Assembly: GCF_947488945.1 (NCBI RefSeq)
Contig: NZ_CANLBS010000014.1
Span: forward strand, 62,001-126,000
Source of the DNA: an uncultured Streptomyces sp.
GTDB taxonomy: Bacteria; Actinomycetota; Actinomycetes; Streptomycetales; Streptomycetaceae
DNA length: 64,000 nt
Direction of reading: 5' to 3'
Of the stretch, positions 26,664-35,627 are shown piece by piece (position 1 is the stretch's first letter; the number at the start of each line of letters is the position of its first letter). Under the pieces are notes generated by a model, which worked only from the letters and a program-made list of their open reading frames with translations, had not been told where the DNA came from and did no database searches. Made by a program: the position numbers and the translations under genes.

Positions 26664-26686
26664 CTGTCAGTGGGACCTGGGACGAT
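26664..26686 (+). promoter_or_regulatory. Weak PafBC-like (LexA-independent damage) promoter match
   Basis: CTGTCAGTG (26664-26672), 8 bases, then GACGAT (26681-26686). Compared with TTGTCRGTG-N8-TANNNT it matches 8 of 9 in the upstream half but lacks the first T of the -10. It lies just before the trifunctional gene, ending 7 bp from its ATG, so any transcript would be nearly leaderless. Confidence 0.3.
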
Positions 26687-26693
26687 GGAGGCC

Positions 26694-28196
26694 ATGACGA
26701 CGATCGACTACTGGGACGAGGCCGCCGGTTCCTTCGACGAGGAGCCCGACCACGGACTGCTCGACCCCCTGGTGCGCGACGCCTGGGCCCGGCGGTTGCA
26801 GAGCTGGCTCCCCGCCACCGGCTCGGACATCCTCGACCTCGGGTGCGGAACCGGCAGCCTCGCGCTGCTCGCCGCCGGGCAGGGGCACCGGCTCACCGCC
26901 GTCGACATGTCGCCGCGCATGGTCGAGCAGGCGCGGAAGAAGCTCGCGGGCACCGGCTCCGAGGTGCTGACCGGGGACGCGGCCCGGCCCCCGGTCGGCG
27001 ACCGCAGGTTCGACGTGGTCCTGGTCCGGCACGTGCTCTGGGCCCTGCCCGATCCGGCGGCCGCCCTCGCCCACTGGTTCGGACTGCTGCGCCCCGGCGG
27101 CCGGCTGGTCATGATCGAAGGGGTCTGGGGCGCCACCGGCATCCCGGCATCCCGCCTCGCGGAACTCCTCGCCCCGCACACCGAACGCGTCCACCACGAG
27201 TCGCTGTCGGCCGACTCCCGGCTGTGGGGCAAGGAGGTGGACGACGAGAGGTACGCCGTCGTCGCCCGCGCCGAACCCCGTCACCGGCACCGCGAGGTGG
27301 TCGACGTCCACCTGGTCCTGCGGCGCGGCTCCGAGGTGCTGCTCGCCCGCCGTGCCGGCACGGGGTACGGCGACGGGCTGCTCAACCTCCCCTCCGGCCA
27401 CGCCGAGGACGGCGAGGACGTCCGCGAGTCGATGATCCGGGAGGCCGCGGAGGAGATCGGGATCGCCCTGGAACCCGAGGAGTTGCGGGTCGCCCTCGTG
27501 ATGCAGCACCGGGGGCCGGGCGGCGGGGCGCGGATGGGCTGGTTCTTCGAGGTCGCGTACGACCCCGAGCGTCCGCCGCGCAACGCGGAGCCGGAGAAGT
27601 GCTCCGGGATCGGCTGGTACCCGCTGGCGGCCCTGCCCCGGGACATGGTGGCGTACTGCCGGGCCGGGCTCGACGGATACCGTTCCGGGGAGCGGTTCCT
27701 GATCCACTGGCACGAGGACGGGGACACGATCGCGTATCGTCCCGGCGGCCCCCGGCGGGTGGTGTCGCTGCCCGCGTCCGGGGCCGGCACCGGACGGCTG
27801 CACCACATCGAGCTGTGGGTGCCGGACCTGCCGGCGGTGCTGCCCGGGTGGGAGTGGCTGCTCGGCCGGCTGGGCCACGAGCCCTACCAGCGCTGGGCCG
27901 CCGGACGCAGTTGGCGCCGCGGCGACAGCTATCTGGTGCTCGAACAGTCGTCGGCGCTCACCGACGACCGGCACGACCGTCTCCGGCCGGGCCTCAACCA
28001 CCTGGCCTTCCACGTCGAGGACCGGGACGCGCTGGACGCCCTGGTCGCCGAGGCGCCCGCGCACGGCTGGCGGCTGCTGTTCCCGGACCGCCATCCCCAC
28101 GCGGGCGGTGACGGCCACCGCGCGGCCTACCTGGAGGACGCGGCCGGCTTCGAGGTGGAGTTGGTGGCCTCCGGCCCGCCCCGGCCGGAGGCGTAG
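26694..28196 (+). CDS. Trifunctional SAM methyltransferase / Nudix hydrolase / VOC protein
   Basis: 500 residues from ATG 26694, with GGAGG 2 bases further upstream than cc; the ATG at 26685 overlaps that site. Domain 1 (1-195) is a class I methyltransferase with ILDLGCGTGSLALLAAG and MSPRMVEQARKK. Domain 2 (~198-350) is Nudix with an intact box GHAEDGEDVRESMIREAAEE (then IGI). Domain 3 (~360-495) is a VOC/glyoxalase fold with LHHIELWVPDL, GLNHLAFHVED and a C-terminal FEVELVA. Fusing a methylating, a nucleotide-pyrophosphatase and a metal-dependent VOC unit suggests repair or clearance of damaged nucleotides or metabolites, but the substrate is unknown. All key motifs look intact. Neighbouring genes give no pathway. 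Confidence 0.85.
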   Translation: MTTIDYWDEAAGSFDEEPDHGLLDPLVRDAWARRLQSWLPATGSDILDLGCGTGSLALLAAGQGHRLTAVDMSPRMVEQARKKLAGTGSEVLTGDAARPPVGDRRFDVVLVRHVLWALPDPAAALAHWFGLLRPGGRLVMIEGVWGATGIPASRLAELLAPHTERVHHESLSADSRLWGKEVDDERYAVVARAEPRHRHREVVDVHLVLRRGSEVLLARRAGTGYGDGLLNLPSGHAEDGEDVRESMIREAAEEIGIALEPEELRVALVMQHRGPGGGARMGWFFEVAYDPERPPRNAEPEKCSGIGWYPLAALPRDMVAYCRAGLDGYRSGERFLIHWHEDGDTIAYRPGGPRRVVSLPASGAGTGRLHHIELWVPDLPAVLPGWEWLLGRLGHEPYQRWAAGRSWRRGDSYLVLEQSSALTDDRHDRLRPGLNHLAFHVEDRDALDALVAEAPAHGWRLLFPDRHPHAGGDGHRAAYLEDAAGFEVELVASGPPRPEA

Positions 28197-28287
28197 GGCA
28201 GACGGGCAACCGGGGTGGCGCACGGCGGGGGAGCGCGAGCCGCCCCGCGGGCCGCCGCCCGTCACCGGCACCCGTATCCCTGTCCCG

Positions 28288-28797
28288 TCACCCCAGCAGC
28301 GTCGCGAGCCCGTTCGTCCGGGCGATCCGCTCCAGTTCGTCCAGGGCCGCGACGGCCGCGGTGGCGGCGGCCGGATCGCGGGCGTCAAGGCCGCTCGCCG
28401 CGAACTCGTCCTCGTCCAGCCGGAGCACCCGTCTCCCGTCGGCCGACACCCACAGGTCCAGGTCCAGGTCCTCCACCCGCAGTTCCCCGTCCCCCACCAC
28501 GCACGGGCGGGTGACGTCGCAGTACCAGCCCTTGAGCCCGCCGCCCGCGTCCCGTACCTCCTTCACCGCGAACCACCGGTCCCGCCAGTAGTGCTCGGTG
28601 AAGACGTCCCCCGGTTCGAAGCGCACGAACCCGAAGTCGCGCGCCCCCGGCGCCGCCCAGGGGGCGCGCACGGTGATCCGGGCGCCGTCGTCGCGCAGCC
28701 GCCGCGCCGGATACCGGATCTTGGTCCGTCCGGCCTTGGTCAGGACGACGGTCACCCCGTCGCCCCGGTCCTCCGGTTCAGCCGAGCGTGCGGACAT
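28288..28797 (-). CDS. DUF402 domain protein (probable nucleoside phosphate hydrolase fold)
   Basis: 169 residues from ATG 28797. DUF402 marks are DVFTEHYWRDRWFAVKEV, GWYCDVTRP, the acidic LDLDLWV and VLRLDEDEF. Proteins with this fold include nucleoside tri/diphosphate phosphatases and FomD-like hydrolases, which use the acidic residues to bind metal. The N-terminal 20 residues overlap the end of the upstream GNAT gene by 20 bp on the same strand, so the two are one transcription unit and translation is probably coupled. Cytosolic. Substrate not determined. Confidence 0.75.
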   Translation of the reverse strand: MSARSAEPEDRGDGVTVVLTKAGRTKIRYPARRLRDDGARITVRAPWAAPGARDFGFVRFEPGDVFTEHYWRDRWFAVKEVRDAGGGLKGWYCDVTRPCVVGDGELRVEDLDLDLWVSADGRRVLRLDEDEFAASGLDARDPAAATAAVAALDELERIARTNGLATLLG

Positions 28798-29695
28798 GAC
28801 GTACCTCCGTGGCGCAGATCTCGTATCCCAGTGCTTCGTTGACGGCGAGCATCGGCCCGTTGCCCGCGTCGTTCCCCGTGAAGGCCTCGGTGCAGCCGAG
28901 GGCGCGGGCCCGGCGCAGCGAGGCGGTCTTCGCCAGCTTCGCCAGCCCCCGGCCGCGGAAGGCCCGCCGGGTGCCGGTCATCCCCGAGCCGTACCGGGAG
29001 AGTCCGTCGGTGAAGCCGACGCTGAAGGCGGCGACCGTGCCGTCCACCGTCACCACGGAGGTCAGGTGGTGGTCGAACGCGGGATGGCGCCACGTGGTGT
29101 CGAGCCACTGCGCGTAGTCGTCCAACGAGGCCGGTACGTCGCTCGGTTCGTCCGCGGTGGTCTCGGCGTCCGCCTCGAACAGCGGACGCGGGTCCGCCGC
29201 GAAGTCCGCCGCCGACCGCACCTCCACGCCGTCCGGCGGGGGCCGTCGGGGCAGCGGCGGTCCGTCCACCAGGTCCCGGCGCAGGAAATGGGCCGTCCGG
29301 CTCGGGGTGTACCCCCGGCGGCGTGCGAACTCCAGGCTTCCCGGACCGTCCAGCACCCAGGCGTACACCGCCGACGCGCCGACTCCGGCAAGGTGTTCCT
29401 CGGCCGCCGCCGCCAGCAGGGAGCCCGCGCCCCGGCCGGTCCGCTCCGGGTGGGTGTGCACGTTGCAGTAGCCCTGGCCCGGTTCCGGACTGTCGTGGGC
29501 GATGCCGACCTCCGCGGTGGCGATCATCTCGCCGTCCTCCTCGGCGACCAAAAACCGCCGGTGCTCCTGCGGGAGGGAGTGTTCCAGGTCGTGCCGCACC
29601 TGCCCGGCGACCAGCGGCAGGAACGGGAGGGCGGCCCGCCTCACCCGCAGCCACCCCTCCTCGTCGGACGTCACGAGGTCTCTCACGATCACCAT
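28778..29695 (-). CDS. Two-domain GNAT N-acetyltransferase
   Basis: 305 residues from ATG 29695. Domain 1 (1-150) has the acetyl-CoA loop HTHPERTGRGAGSLLAAAAE. Domain 2 (150-305) has AFRGRGLAKLAKTASLRRA and the GNDAGNGPMLAVNEALGY motif typical of the tandem GNAT group. It overlaps the DUF402 start by 20 bp. No clear ribosome site precedes the ATG, so translation may be leaderless. The start is 69 bp from that of a divergent GntR gene, which could regulate it. Acceptor substrate unknown. Confidence 0.8.
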   Translation of the reverse strand: MVIVRDLVTSDEEGWLRVRRAALPFLPLVAGQVRHDLEHSLPQEHRRFLVAEEDGEMIATAEVGIAHDSPEPGQGYCNVHTHPERTGRGAGSLLAAAAEEHLAGVGASAVYAWVLDGPGSLEFARRRGYTPSRTAHFLRRDLVDGPPLPRRPPPDGVEVRSAADFAADPRPLFEADAETTADEPSDVPASLDDYAQWLDTTWRHPAFDHHLTSVVTVDGTVAAFSVGFTDGLSRYGSGMTGTRRAFRGRGLAKLAKTASLRRARALGCTEAFTGNDAGNGPMLAVNEALGYEICATEVRHVRTLG

Positions 29696-29764
29696 GGGCG
29701 CGACGCTACGGCCGGGACGGACCGGCCGCCTCCGAATTTCCCGGCGGTGGGGGACAATCGGGCC

Positions 29765-30139
29765 GTGACCCTGATGATCGACCTTGATCCGGACAGTGCG
29801 ACCGCGCCCTACGAGCAACTGCGCGCCCAGGTGGCCGAGCAGGCCCGCTCGGGCGCCCTGCCCGTCGGCCACCGGCTGCCGACCGTGCGCGGCCTCGCCG
29901 TCGAACTCGGTCTGGCCGCCAACACGGTGGCGAAGGCGTACCGGGCGCTGGAGGCGGACGGGGTGATCGAGACGCGCGGACGCAACGGCACGTTCATCGC
30001 CGCCGCCGGGGACGCCGCCGTGCGGAAGGCGGCGGTCGCCGCACAGGAGTACGCGGAGCTGGCGGCCCGCCTCGGCCTCTCCCGGTCCGACGCCCTGGCC
30101 CTCGCCCGTGACGCGGTGCGGGCGGCGTACGAGGACTGA
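29765..30139 (+). CDS. YtrA-type GntR family transcriptional regulator
   Basis: 124 residues from GTG 29765; ATG 29774 is the alternative. The winged helix is at residues ~10-75 (APYEQLRAQVAEQARSGAL, LPTVRGLAVELGLAANTVAK, AYRALEADGVIETRGRNGTF). Only ~45 helical residues follow, the mark of the short YtrA subfamily, which usually controls membrane transport genes. None is adjacent here; the divergent GNAT-DUF402 unit is the nearest possible target. Confidence 0.85.
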   Translation: MTLMIDLDPDSATAPYEQLRAQVAEQARSGALPVGHRLPTVRGLAVELGLAANTVAKAYRALEADGVIETRGRNGTFIAAAGDAAVRKAAVAAQEYAELAARLGLSRSDALALARDAVRAAYED

Positions 30140-30206
30140 CCGGGGCGGGCGCCCGAACGCGCCGGGCGCGGCGCCGAGCCCCGCGCCCTTCGCGGCGGTC
30201 GTCGCC

Positions 30207-31301
<1,095 letters not shown>

Positions 31302-31570
31302 GGCGCCCATGATCCGGCACCGCTCCGGACCGCGCACCCGTGTTTCGACGGTCCGTCATCCGTACGGCTCCCGTCGCGTCCGGGGCCGCCCGCTGCCCCA
31401 CGACACGCGGGCCCAATCCTCGGACGGGGGTGAGACCGGTGCACCGCGTCGCGCCCGAATCCGCTGGTGGTGCGGGCGAACTGTCCAACTCGCCCAGGAA
31501 TCGCCGAGCTTGAGTGACTCGTCGTCAACCTCCGTACGCATGTGCACAATCCTGTGCCCGGGATACGTGT

Positions 31571-31593
31571 GTGTCAGTGTGGGGCGATAGGGT
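31571..31593 (+). promoter_or_regulatory. PafBC/RecA-NDp type DNA-damage promoter candidate
   Basis: GTGTCAGTG (31571-31579), 8 bases, then TAGGGT (31588-31593). This matches the LexA-independent damage motif TTGTCRGTG-N8-TANNNT at all but the first base, with exact spacing. It lies 43 bp upstream of the small gene at 31637 in a 335-bp intergenic region where I see no other gene. Confidence 0.55.
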
Positions 31594-31636
31594 TAACCTG
31601 CCCGGGCCGGGTGCCCTCGTACGGGTGGGGAGTGAC

Positions 31637-31900
31637 ATGGAACAGATAACGGTGCGCAGCAGGCCGCGAGTGCCTGCCATCACCTGCGGGAGCAGTGCGA
31701 CGAGTTCGCGCCTCGACCGCCACCTCGCTGTGCTCGGCGGCCCCGCCGTCCCGCAGCGTGAGACGGCCGAGGCGACGCTGCTGATGCGTGAGCTGACCTC
31801 GCGCGACGCCGGACACCGGGGCAGGAGCAAGAGCGCGCGCGTCTCGCTCTTCGCCCCGCTCAGGCTGCTGCGGCGCTCGCTCTTCGGCAGCCGCCGCTGA
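31637..31900 (+). CDS. Small conserved basic hypothetical protein
   Basis: 87 residues from ATG 31637, with GGGGAG 4 bases upstream. The sequence RPRVPAITCGSSATSSRLDR, then ETAEATLLMRELTSRDA and a basic tail ending LRRSLFGSRR, looks like a conserved Streptomyces small protein of unknown function. No membrane helix; one cysteine; isoelectric point clearly basic. A PafBC-type promoter just upstream suggests induction by DNA damage, which is inference from the motif only. Confidence 0.65.
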   Translation: MEQITVRSRPRVPAITCGSSATSSRLDRHLAVLGGPAVPQRETAEATLLMRELTSRDAGHRGRSKSARVSLFAPLRLLRRSLFGSRR

Positions 31901-31945
31901 CCGAAGGCCGGCCCCGCCCCGATCCGTCCCGCCGCTCGGGGCGGC

Positions 31946-33142
31946 TCACCGCACCACTCCGTCCTCGCGCAGCGCTGCTGCCTGCTCTCCCGTCATCCCC
32001 AGGGCCCGCAGCAGCGCATCGGTGTGCTCACCCAGGGCCGGCACGGCGCCCATGGGGGCCTCGGCCCCACCCGGCAGGGTGATCGGCGGCAGCAGCCCCC
32101 GCAGCGGTCCGACCGGCGTGTCCACTTCCCGCCACCGGTCGCGCGCCGCGAGCTGGGGGTGTGCCGCCACGTCGGCCACCGTGTTCAGCCGGGCGCAGGC
32201 GATCCCCGCCGCCTCCAGCACCGCCACCGCCCCGTCCCCGGTCATCCCCGCCAGCGCCGCCGCCACCGCGGTGTCGGTCCGCTCCCGGTGCGCGACCCGC
32301 GCCGCGTTGGTGGAGAAGGCCGGATCGTCCGCCAAATCGGGCCTTCCCAGCACCTGTTCCGCGAGGCGACGCCACTCCCGGTCGTTCTGCACGGAGAGCA
32401 GCACCTGCCCGCCGTCGGCGGTGGGGTAGGCGTCGTACGGGGCGATCACCGCATGCGCCACCCCGGTGCGCGCCGGGGCCGTGCCCCCGTGCATCCCGTG
32501 GTGCAACGGGTGCCCCATCCACTCCGCCAGTGAGTCCAGCATCGAGACCTCGACGGGCCCGCCGCGCCCGGTGACGCCCCGGCGCACCAGGGCGGCGAGG
32601 ATCCCGGAGAACGCGTACATCGCGGCGGCGATGTCGGCGGCCGGCACCCCCGCCTTGACCGGCTGCTCCGGCGTTCCGGTCACCGAGACGAGCCCTGCCT
32701 CGCACTGCACCAGCATGTCGTAGGCCCGCTTGTGCGCGTACGGTCCGTCGGGGCCGTACCCGGAGACGTCCACCGCCACCAGGCGCGGGTGCGCGGCGCA
32801 GAGCGTCGCCGCGTCGAGCCCCAGCCGGGCCGCCGCCCCCTGGGCCAGGTTCTGCACGAACACGTCGGCGTCCGCCACCAGCCGGCGCACCACCGCCAGA
32901 CCGCGCGGGTCCTTGAGATCGACCGCCAGCGACTCCTTGCCCCGGTTGCACCACACGAAGTGCGAGGCGAGCCCGCCCGCGGCGGTGTCGTACCCGCGCG
33001 CGAAGTCCCCGCCGTCGGGGCGCTCCACCTTGATCACCCTCGCCCCGAGATCGGCGAGCTGACGGGTGGCGAACGGCGCGGCCACGGCCTGTTCGACCGC
33101 GACCACGGTGATGCCGTCGAGCGGCAGGGGCTGAGTGTTCAT
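31946..33142 (-). CDS. CaiB/BaiF family (class III) CoA-transferase
   Basis: 398 residues from ATG 33142 (MNTQPLPLDGITVVAVE). Family marks are LADLGARVIKVERPDGGDFAR, CNRGKESLAVDLKDP, SGYGPDGPYAHKRAYDMLVQ with the catalytic aspartate in AYD, and EVSMLDSLAEWM. The enzyme moves CoA between acids through acyl-enzyme anhydride intermediates. Substrate is not set by the sequence; succinate-hydroxymethylglutarate-type and formyl-CoA types share these motifs. The ribosome site is weak. It is preceded on the same strand by a type ISP-like gene 157 bp away, with no sign of functional link. Confidence 0.85.
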   Translation of the reverse strand: MNTQPLPLDGITVVAVEQAVAAPFATRQLADLGARVIKVERPDGGDFARGYDTAAGGLASHFVWCNRGKESLAVDLKDPRGLAVVRRLVADADVFVQNLAQGAAARLGLDAATLCAAHPRLVAVDVSGYGPDGPYAHKRAYDMLVQCEAGLVSVTGTPEQPVKAGVPAADIAAAMYAFSGILAALVRRGVTGRGGPVEVSMLDSLAEWMGHPLHHGMHGGTAPARTGVAHAVIAPYDAYPTADGGQVLLSVQNDREWRRLAEQVLGRPDLADDPAFSTNAARVAHRERTDTAVAAALAGMTGDGAVAVLEAAGIACARLNTVADVAAHPQLAARDRWREVDTPVGPLRGLLPPITLPGGAEAPMGAVPALGEHTDALLRALGMTGEQAAALREDGVVR

Positions 33143-33299
33143 GGAGACGGTACTTATCGTGCCGACGCCGGTGCTGTCACCCCCCGGAGGCGGACCGGAC
33201 CCCGGCGGGCGGGGGCCCGGCGCGGATCGCACGGCCCCGACGGCCCCCAAGGCGCCCGTGGCCCGACCCCGTCCGCCGGGGTCCGGGGCCCCGGACGCC

Positions 33300-34523
33300 T
33301 CACAGCAACGCGAACTGCCCCTCCGGGCCCTCCTCCTGGTGGCCGAGGACCGAGGCCGGGCGGCGGGAGGACGCGGGAGCGGGGAGGACGCCGGCCGCAC
33401 GCAGCCGGGCGGGGCCGAGCGTCGGGGAGGCGTCGATCCGGGCATGGAGGGCCGCCTGGGCGGGACGGGCCGCGTCCAGCAGCGCCAGTACGGTGATCAG
33501 CTCCAGCAGCTCCGAGGTCCACTCCTGCGGCCAGGCGCGCGGCACCACGGCGTCCAGGCCGTCCGGCGTCCGCGGAGCGGGGGCCGGTTCCCCGCCGTCG
33601 GCCGTCACCCCGCGCCGCCGCAGCCACAGTTCCAGCACGCGCACCCCGGCCGCCTCGAACGTCCACGCCCCCTCCGGGACCGGGGAGACGCGTCCCGCAC
33701 CGACGGACAGGGTCTGCGACGCGGCGTCGTAGGCCACCCCCGTGGGCCGGGGAGGCAGCGCGGCGCGGACATAGGGCCGCCGGCCGCCCGGCAGCCGGGG
33801 CCGGTCGCCGCCGCGTGCCCCGCGCAGCCGCAGGCGCAGCAGCTCCCGGCCCAGGTCCACCCCGCGGAGCCACAGGTCCGGGACGGCGGGCAGCGGCACC
33901 ACGCAGCCGCCGGGGGACGGGCGGACGGCGGCCACCGTCCAGGCGAGGAACGTCTCCGGGGTGACCGCGTATCCGTCCGGCGGGGCGAGCACACCGTCGA
34001 GCAGGGCGAGCAGGCCCGGCGCGAGGTTGGGCTCCGTGCCGCCGGGCCGGCGGTACAGCGGGCGGATGCGGCCGGGGCGACCGGCGGGGGAGTGGCCGTC
34101 CGGCAGCAGAGGGGTCACCGACAACGCGGACATCGGGTCGGGGACGGCTCCGGGGCCGCCGCTCCCGTGCTCGACGGTGAAGAGCTGACGGGCGTCCGCC
34201 ACCCGCCACAGCTCCGGGCGGGCGGCGTCGATCAGCCGGTGGTCGGGCAGCAGCCACTGCTCGTCGAACGGCCCGTGCAGCACCCGGACCGGTGCCGGGC
34301 AGGCCCCCGGTTCCCTGGCGAACCCGCTGGTGCCGGAGGACTGTCCGGGCAGCGCCGCGACGGGGGTGCGCGGCGTCCGCGACCGGCTGGGCCGGAACAG
34401 CCGGTCCCGCTCCTCGTCGTCCCCGGCCGCCGCCAGCCGTTCCCACCGCGCCCGCAGCGTGGCGGGGTCGGGGCCCAGCACCCAGGAGCGGCCGGTGCGC
34501 AGCGGGCGCACGGACCACGGCAT
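33300..34523 (-). CDS. Stand-alone type ISP restriction-modification specificity-like protein
   Basis: 407 residues from ATG 34523, with GGAG 6 bases upstream; a GTG at 34586 extends it. The sequence (MPWSVRPLRTGRSWVLGPDP, VRVLHGPFDEQWLLPDHRL, DAARPELWRVADARQLFTVE) resembles the C-terminal target-recognition region of type ISP (LlaBIII-like) enzymes and is seen as a free-standing protein in many streptomycetes. No helicase motif, P-loop or methyltransferase NPPY is present here or next door, so it cannot restrict or methylate by itself. I infer a DNA-recognition remnant or a domesticated protein. No membrane segment. Confidence 0.6.
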   Translation of the reverse strand: MPWSVRPLRTGRSWVLGPDPATLRARWERLAAAGDDEERDRLFRPSRSRTPRTPVAALPGQSSGTSGFAREPGACPAPVRVLHGPFDEQWLLPDHRLIDAARPELWRVADARQLFTVEHGSGGPGAVPDPMSALSVTPLLPDGHSPAGRPGRIRPLYRRPGGTEPNLAPGLLALLDGVLAPPDGYAVTPETFLAWTVAAVRPSPGGCVVPLPAVPDLWLRGVDLGRELLRLRLRGARGGDRPRLPGGRRPYVRAALPPRPTGVAYDAASQTLSVGAGRVSPVPEGAWTFEAAGVRVLELWLRRRGVTADGGEPAPAPRTPDGLDAVVPRAWPQEWTSELLELITVLALLDAARPAQAALHARIDASPTLGPARLRAAGVLPAPASSRRPASVLGHQEEGPEGQFALL

Positions 34524-34739
34524 CAGCTCTCCGAGCGCGGTGAACCCCCGCTCGCCGTCCGCCCCGGACGCCTTCCGCGCCACCACCCGTGCCGCCCTCC
34601 CGTGTCCGCCGGCCGTGCCGTCGCCGGAGCCGTCGGCCCCGCTCCCGGCGTCGCTCCGGCCATCGATCGTAACGGCGGCCGGCGGAAGACGGCGGGGCCC
34701 CGGCGGAGACCGCCCGCCCCCACGGGCCGACGGCCGGCC

Positions 34740-35627
34740 TCAGCTCCGGTGCGTGTCGACGGTGACGGAGAAGGAGAACCGGTCCCCCCGGTACCGGATC
34801 AGCGCCACGTCCACCACCCGGTCGTCGGTGTCGTAGGTGACGCCGGTGACGTGCAGCACGGGGCTCAGCAGCGGTACGCCGAGCAGTCCGGCGGTCTCCG
34901 GGTCGGCGAGCCGGGCGTCCACGGTGTCGGTGATGCGGGATATCGGCACCCCGACGGCGTCCCGCAGCACCTTCGTCATCGGCCACCGTCCGAGGTCGGC
35001 CGCGTCCAGCCGGGCCGCGACGTCCGGGCGCACGTAGTTCTCCGCCCAGTCGGTGGGCTCGCCCGTCACCGCGTCCCGGCGGAGCCTGCGGTACGCCGTC
35101 ACCTCCGCGCAGTCCGGGAAGTGGGCGGCGAGGTCGGCGGGCACGGCCGCCGGGCCGTGACCGAGCACGGTGGTGCGCTCGCCGGACTGCTGCGCCACGA
35201 TCGTGTCGACCGAGCCCAGCAGCCGGACCGGGCGGACCCGCCGGGCGTGCGGTTCGATGAAGGTGCCACGCCGCCGGTGCCGGCTGATCAGGCCCTCCGT
35301 CTCCAGCTCCTTGAGCGCCTGGCGCATGGTGAGCACGCTGACGCCGTAGTGCGCGGCGAGACGTTCCTCGGTGGGCAGCCGCGCCGAGGCGTCCTGCGGG
35401 CGGCCGAGTATCGACGCCCGCAGCGACTGCGAGACCTGGTACCAGAGCGGCAGCTTCCGGTTGAGGGCGAGCGAGTCAGGCGCGAACACCCCCTCCGCCG
35501 GGGCGGGGCCGCGCCCCGGCTCCGGGCCGGCCGGCCCGGCGACCCGCTCCGGTGCGCCGCCGGCAGGGCCGTCGCAGCCGACCGCCGCGGCCCCGGACCC
35601 TGTCGGCCCCTGTCGCGGCACGCTCAC
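34740..35627 (-). CDS. GntR/HutC family (UTRA) regulator linked to hmgA
   Basis: 295 residues from GTG 35627, which overlaps the hmgA stop (GTGA); the longer frame to 35657 runs inside hmgA. After a 50-residue Gly/Pro-rich N-terminus comes a GntR winged helix (PLWYQVSQSLRASILGR, LPTEERLAAHYGVSVLTMRQ, ALKELETEGLISRHRRRGTF). A UTRA effector domain follows (AYRRLRRDAVTGEPTDWAEN, VLHVTGVTYDTDDRVVDVAL). Co-transcription with homogentisate dioxygenase suggests it senses a tyrosine-pathway intermediate, although a divergent TetR gene upstream of hmgA is a rival controller. Confidence 0.85.
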   Translation of the reverse strand: MSVPRQGPTGSGAAAVGCDGPAGGAPERVAGPAGPEPGRGPAPAEGVFAPDSLALNRKLPLWYQVSQSLRASILGRPQDASARLPTEERLAAHYGVSVLTMRQALKELETEGLISRHRRRGTFIEPHARRVRPVRLLGSVDTIVAQQSGERTTVLGHGPAAVPADLAAHFPDCAEVTAYRRLRRDAVTGEPTDWAENYVRPDVAARLDAADLGRWPMTKVLRDAVGVPISRITDTVDARLADPETAGLLGVPLLSPVLHVTGVTYDTDDRVVDVALIRYRGDRFSFSVTVDTHRS

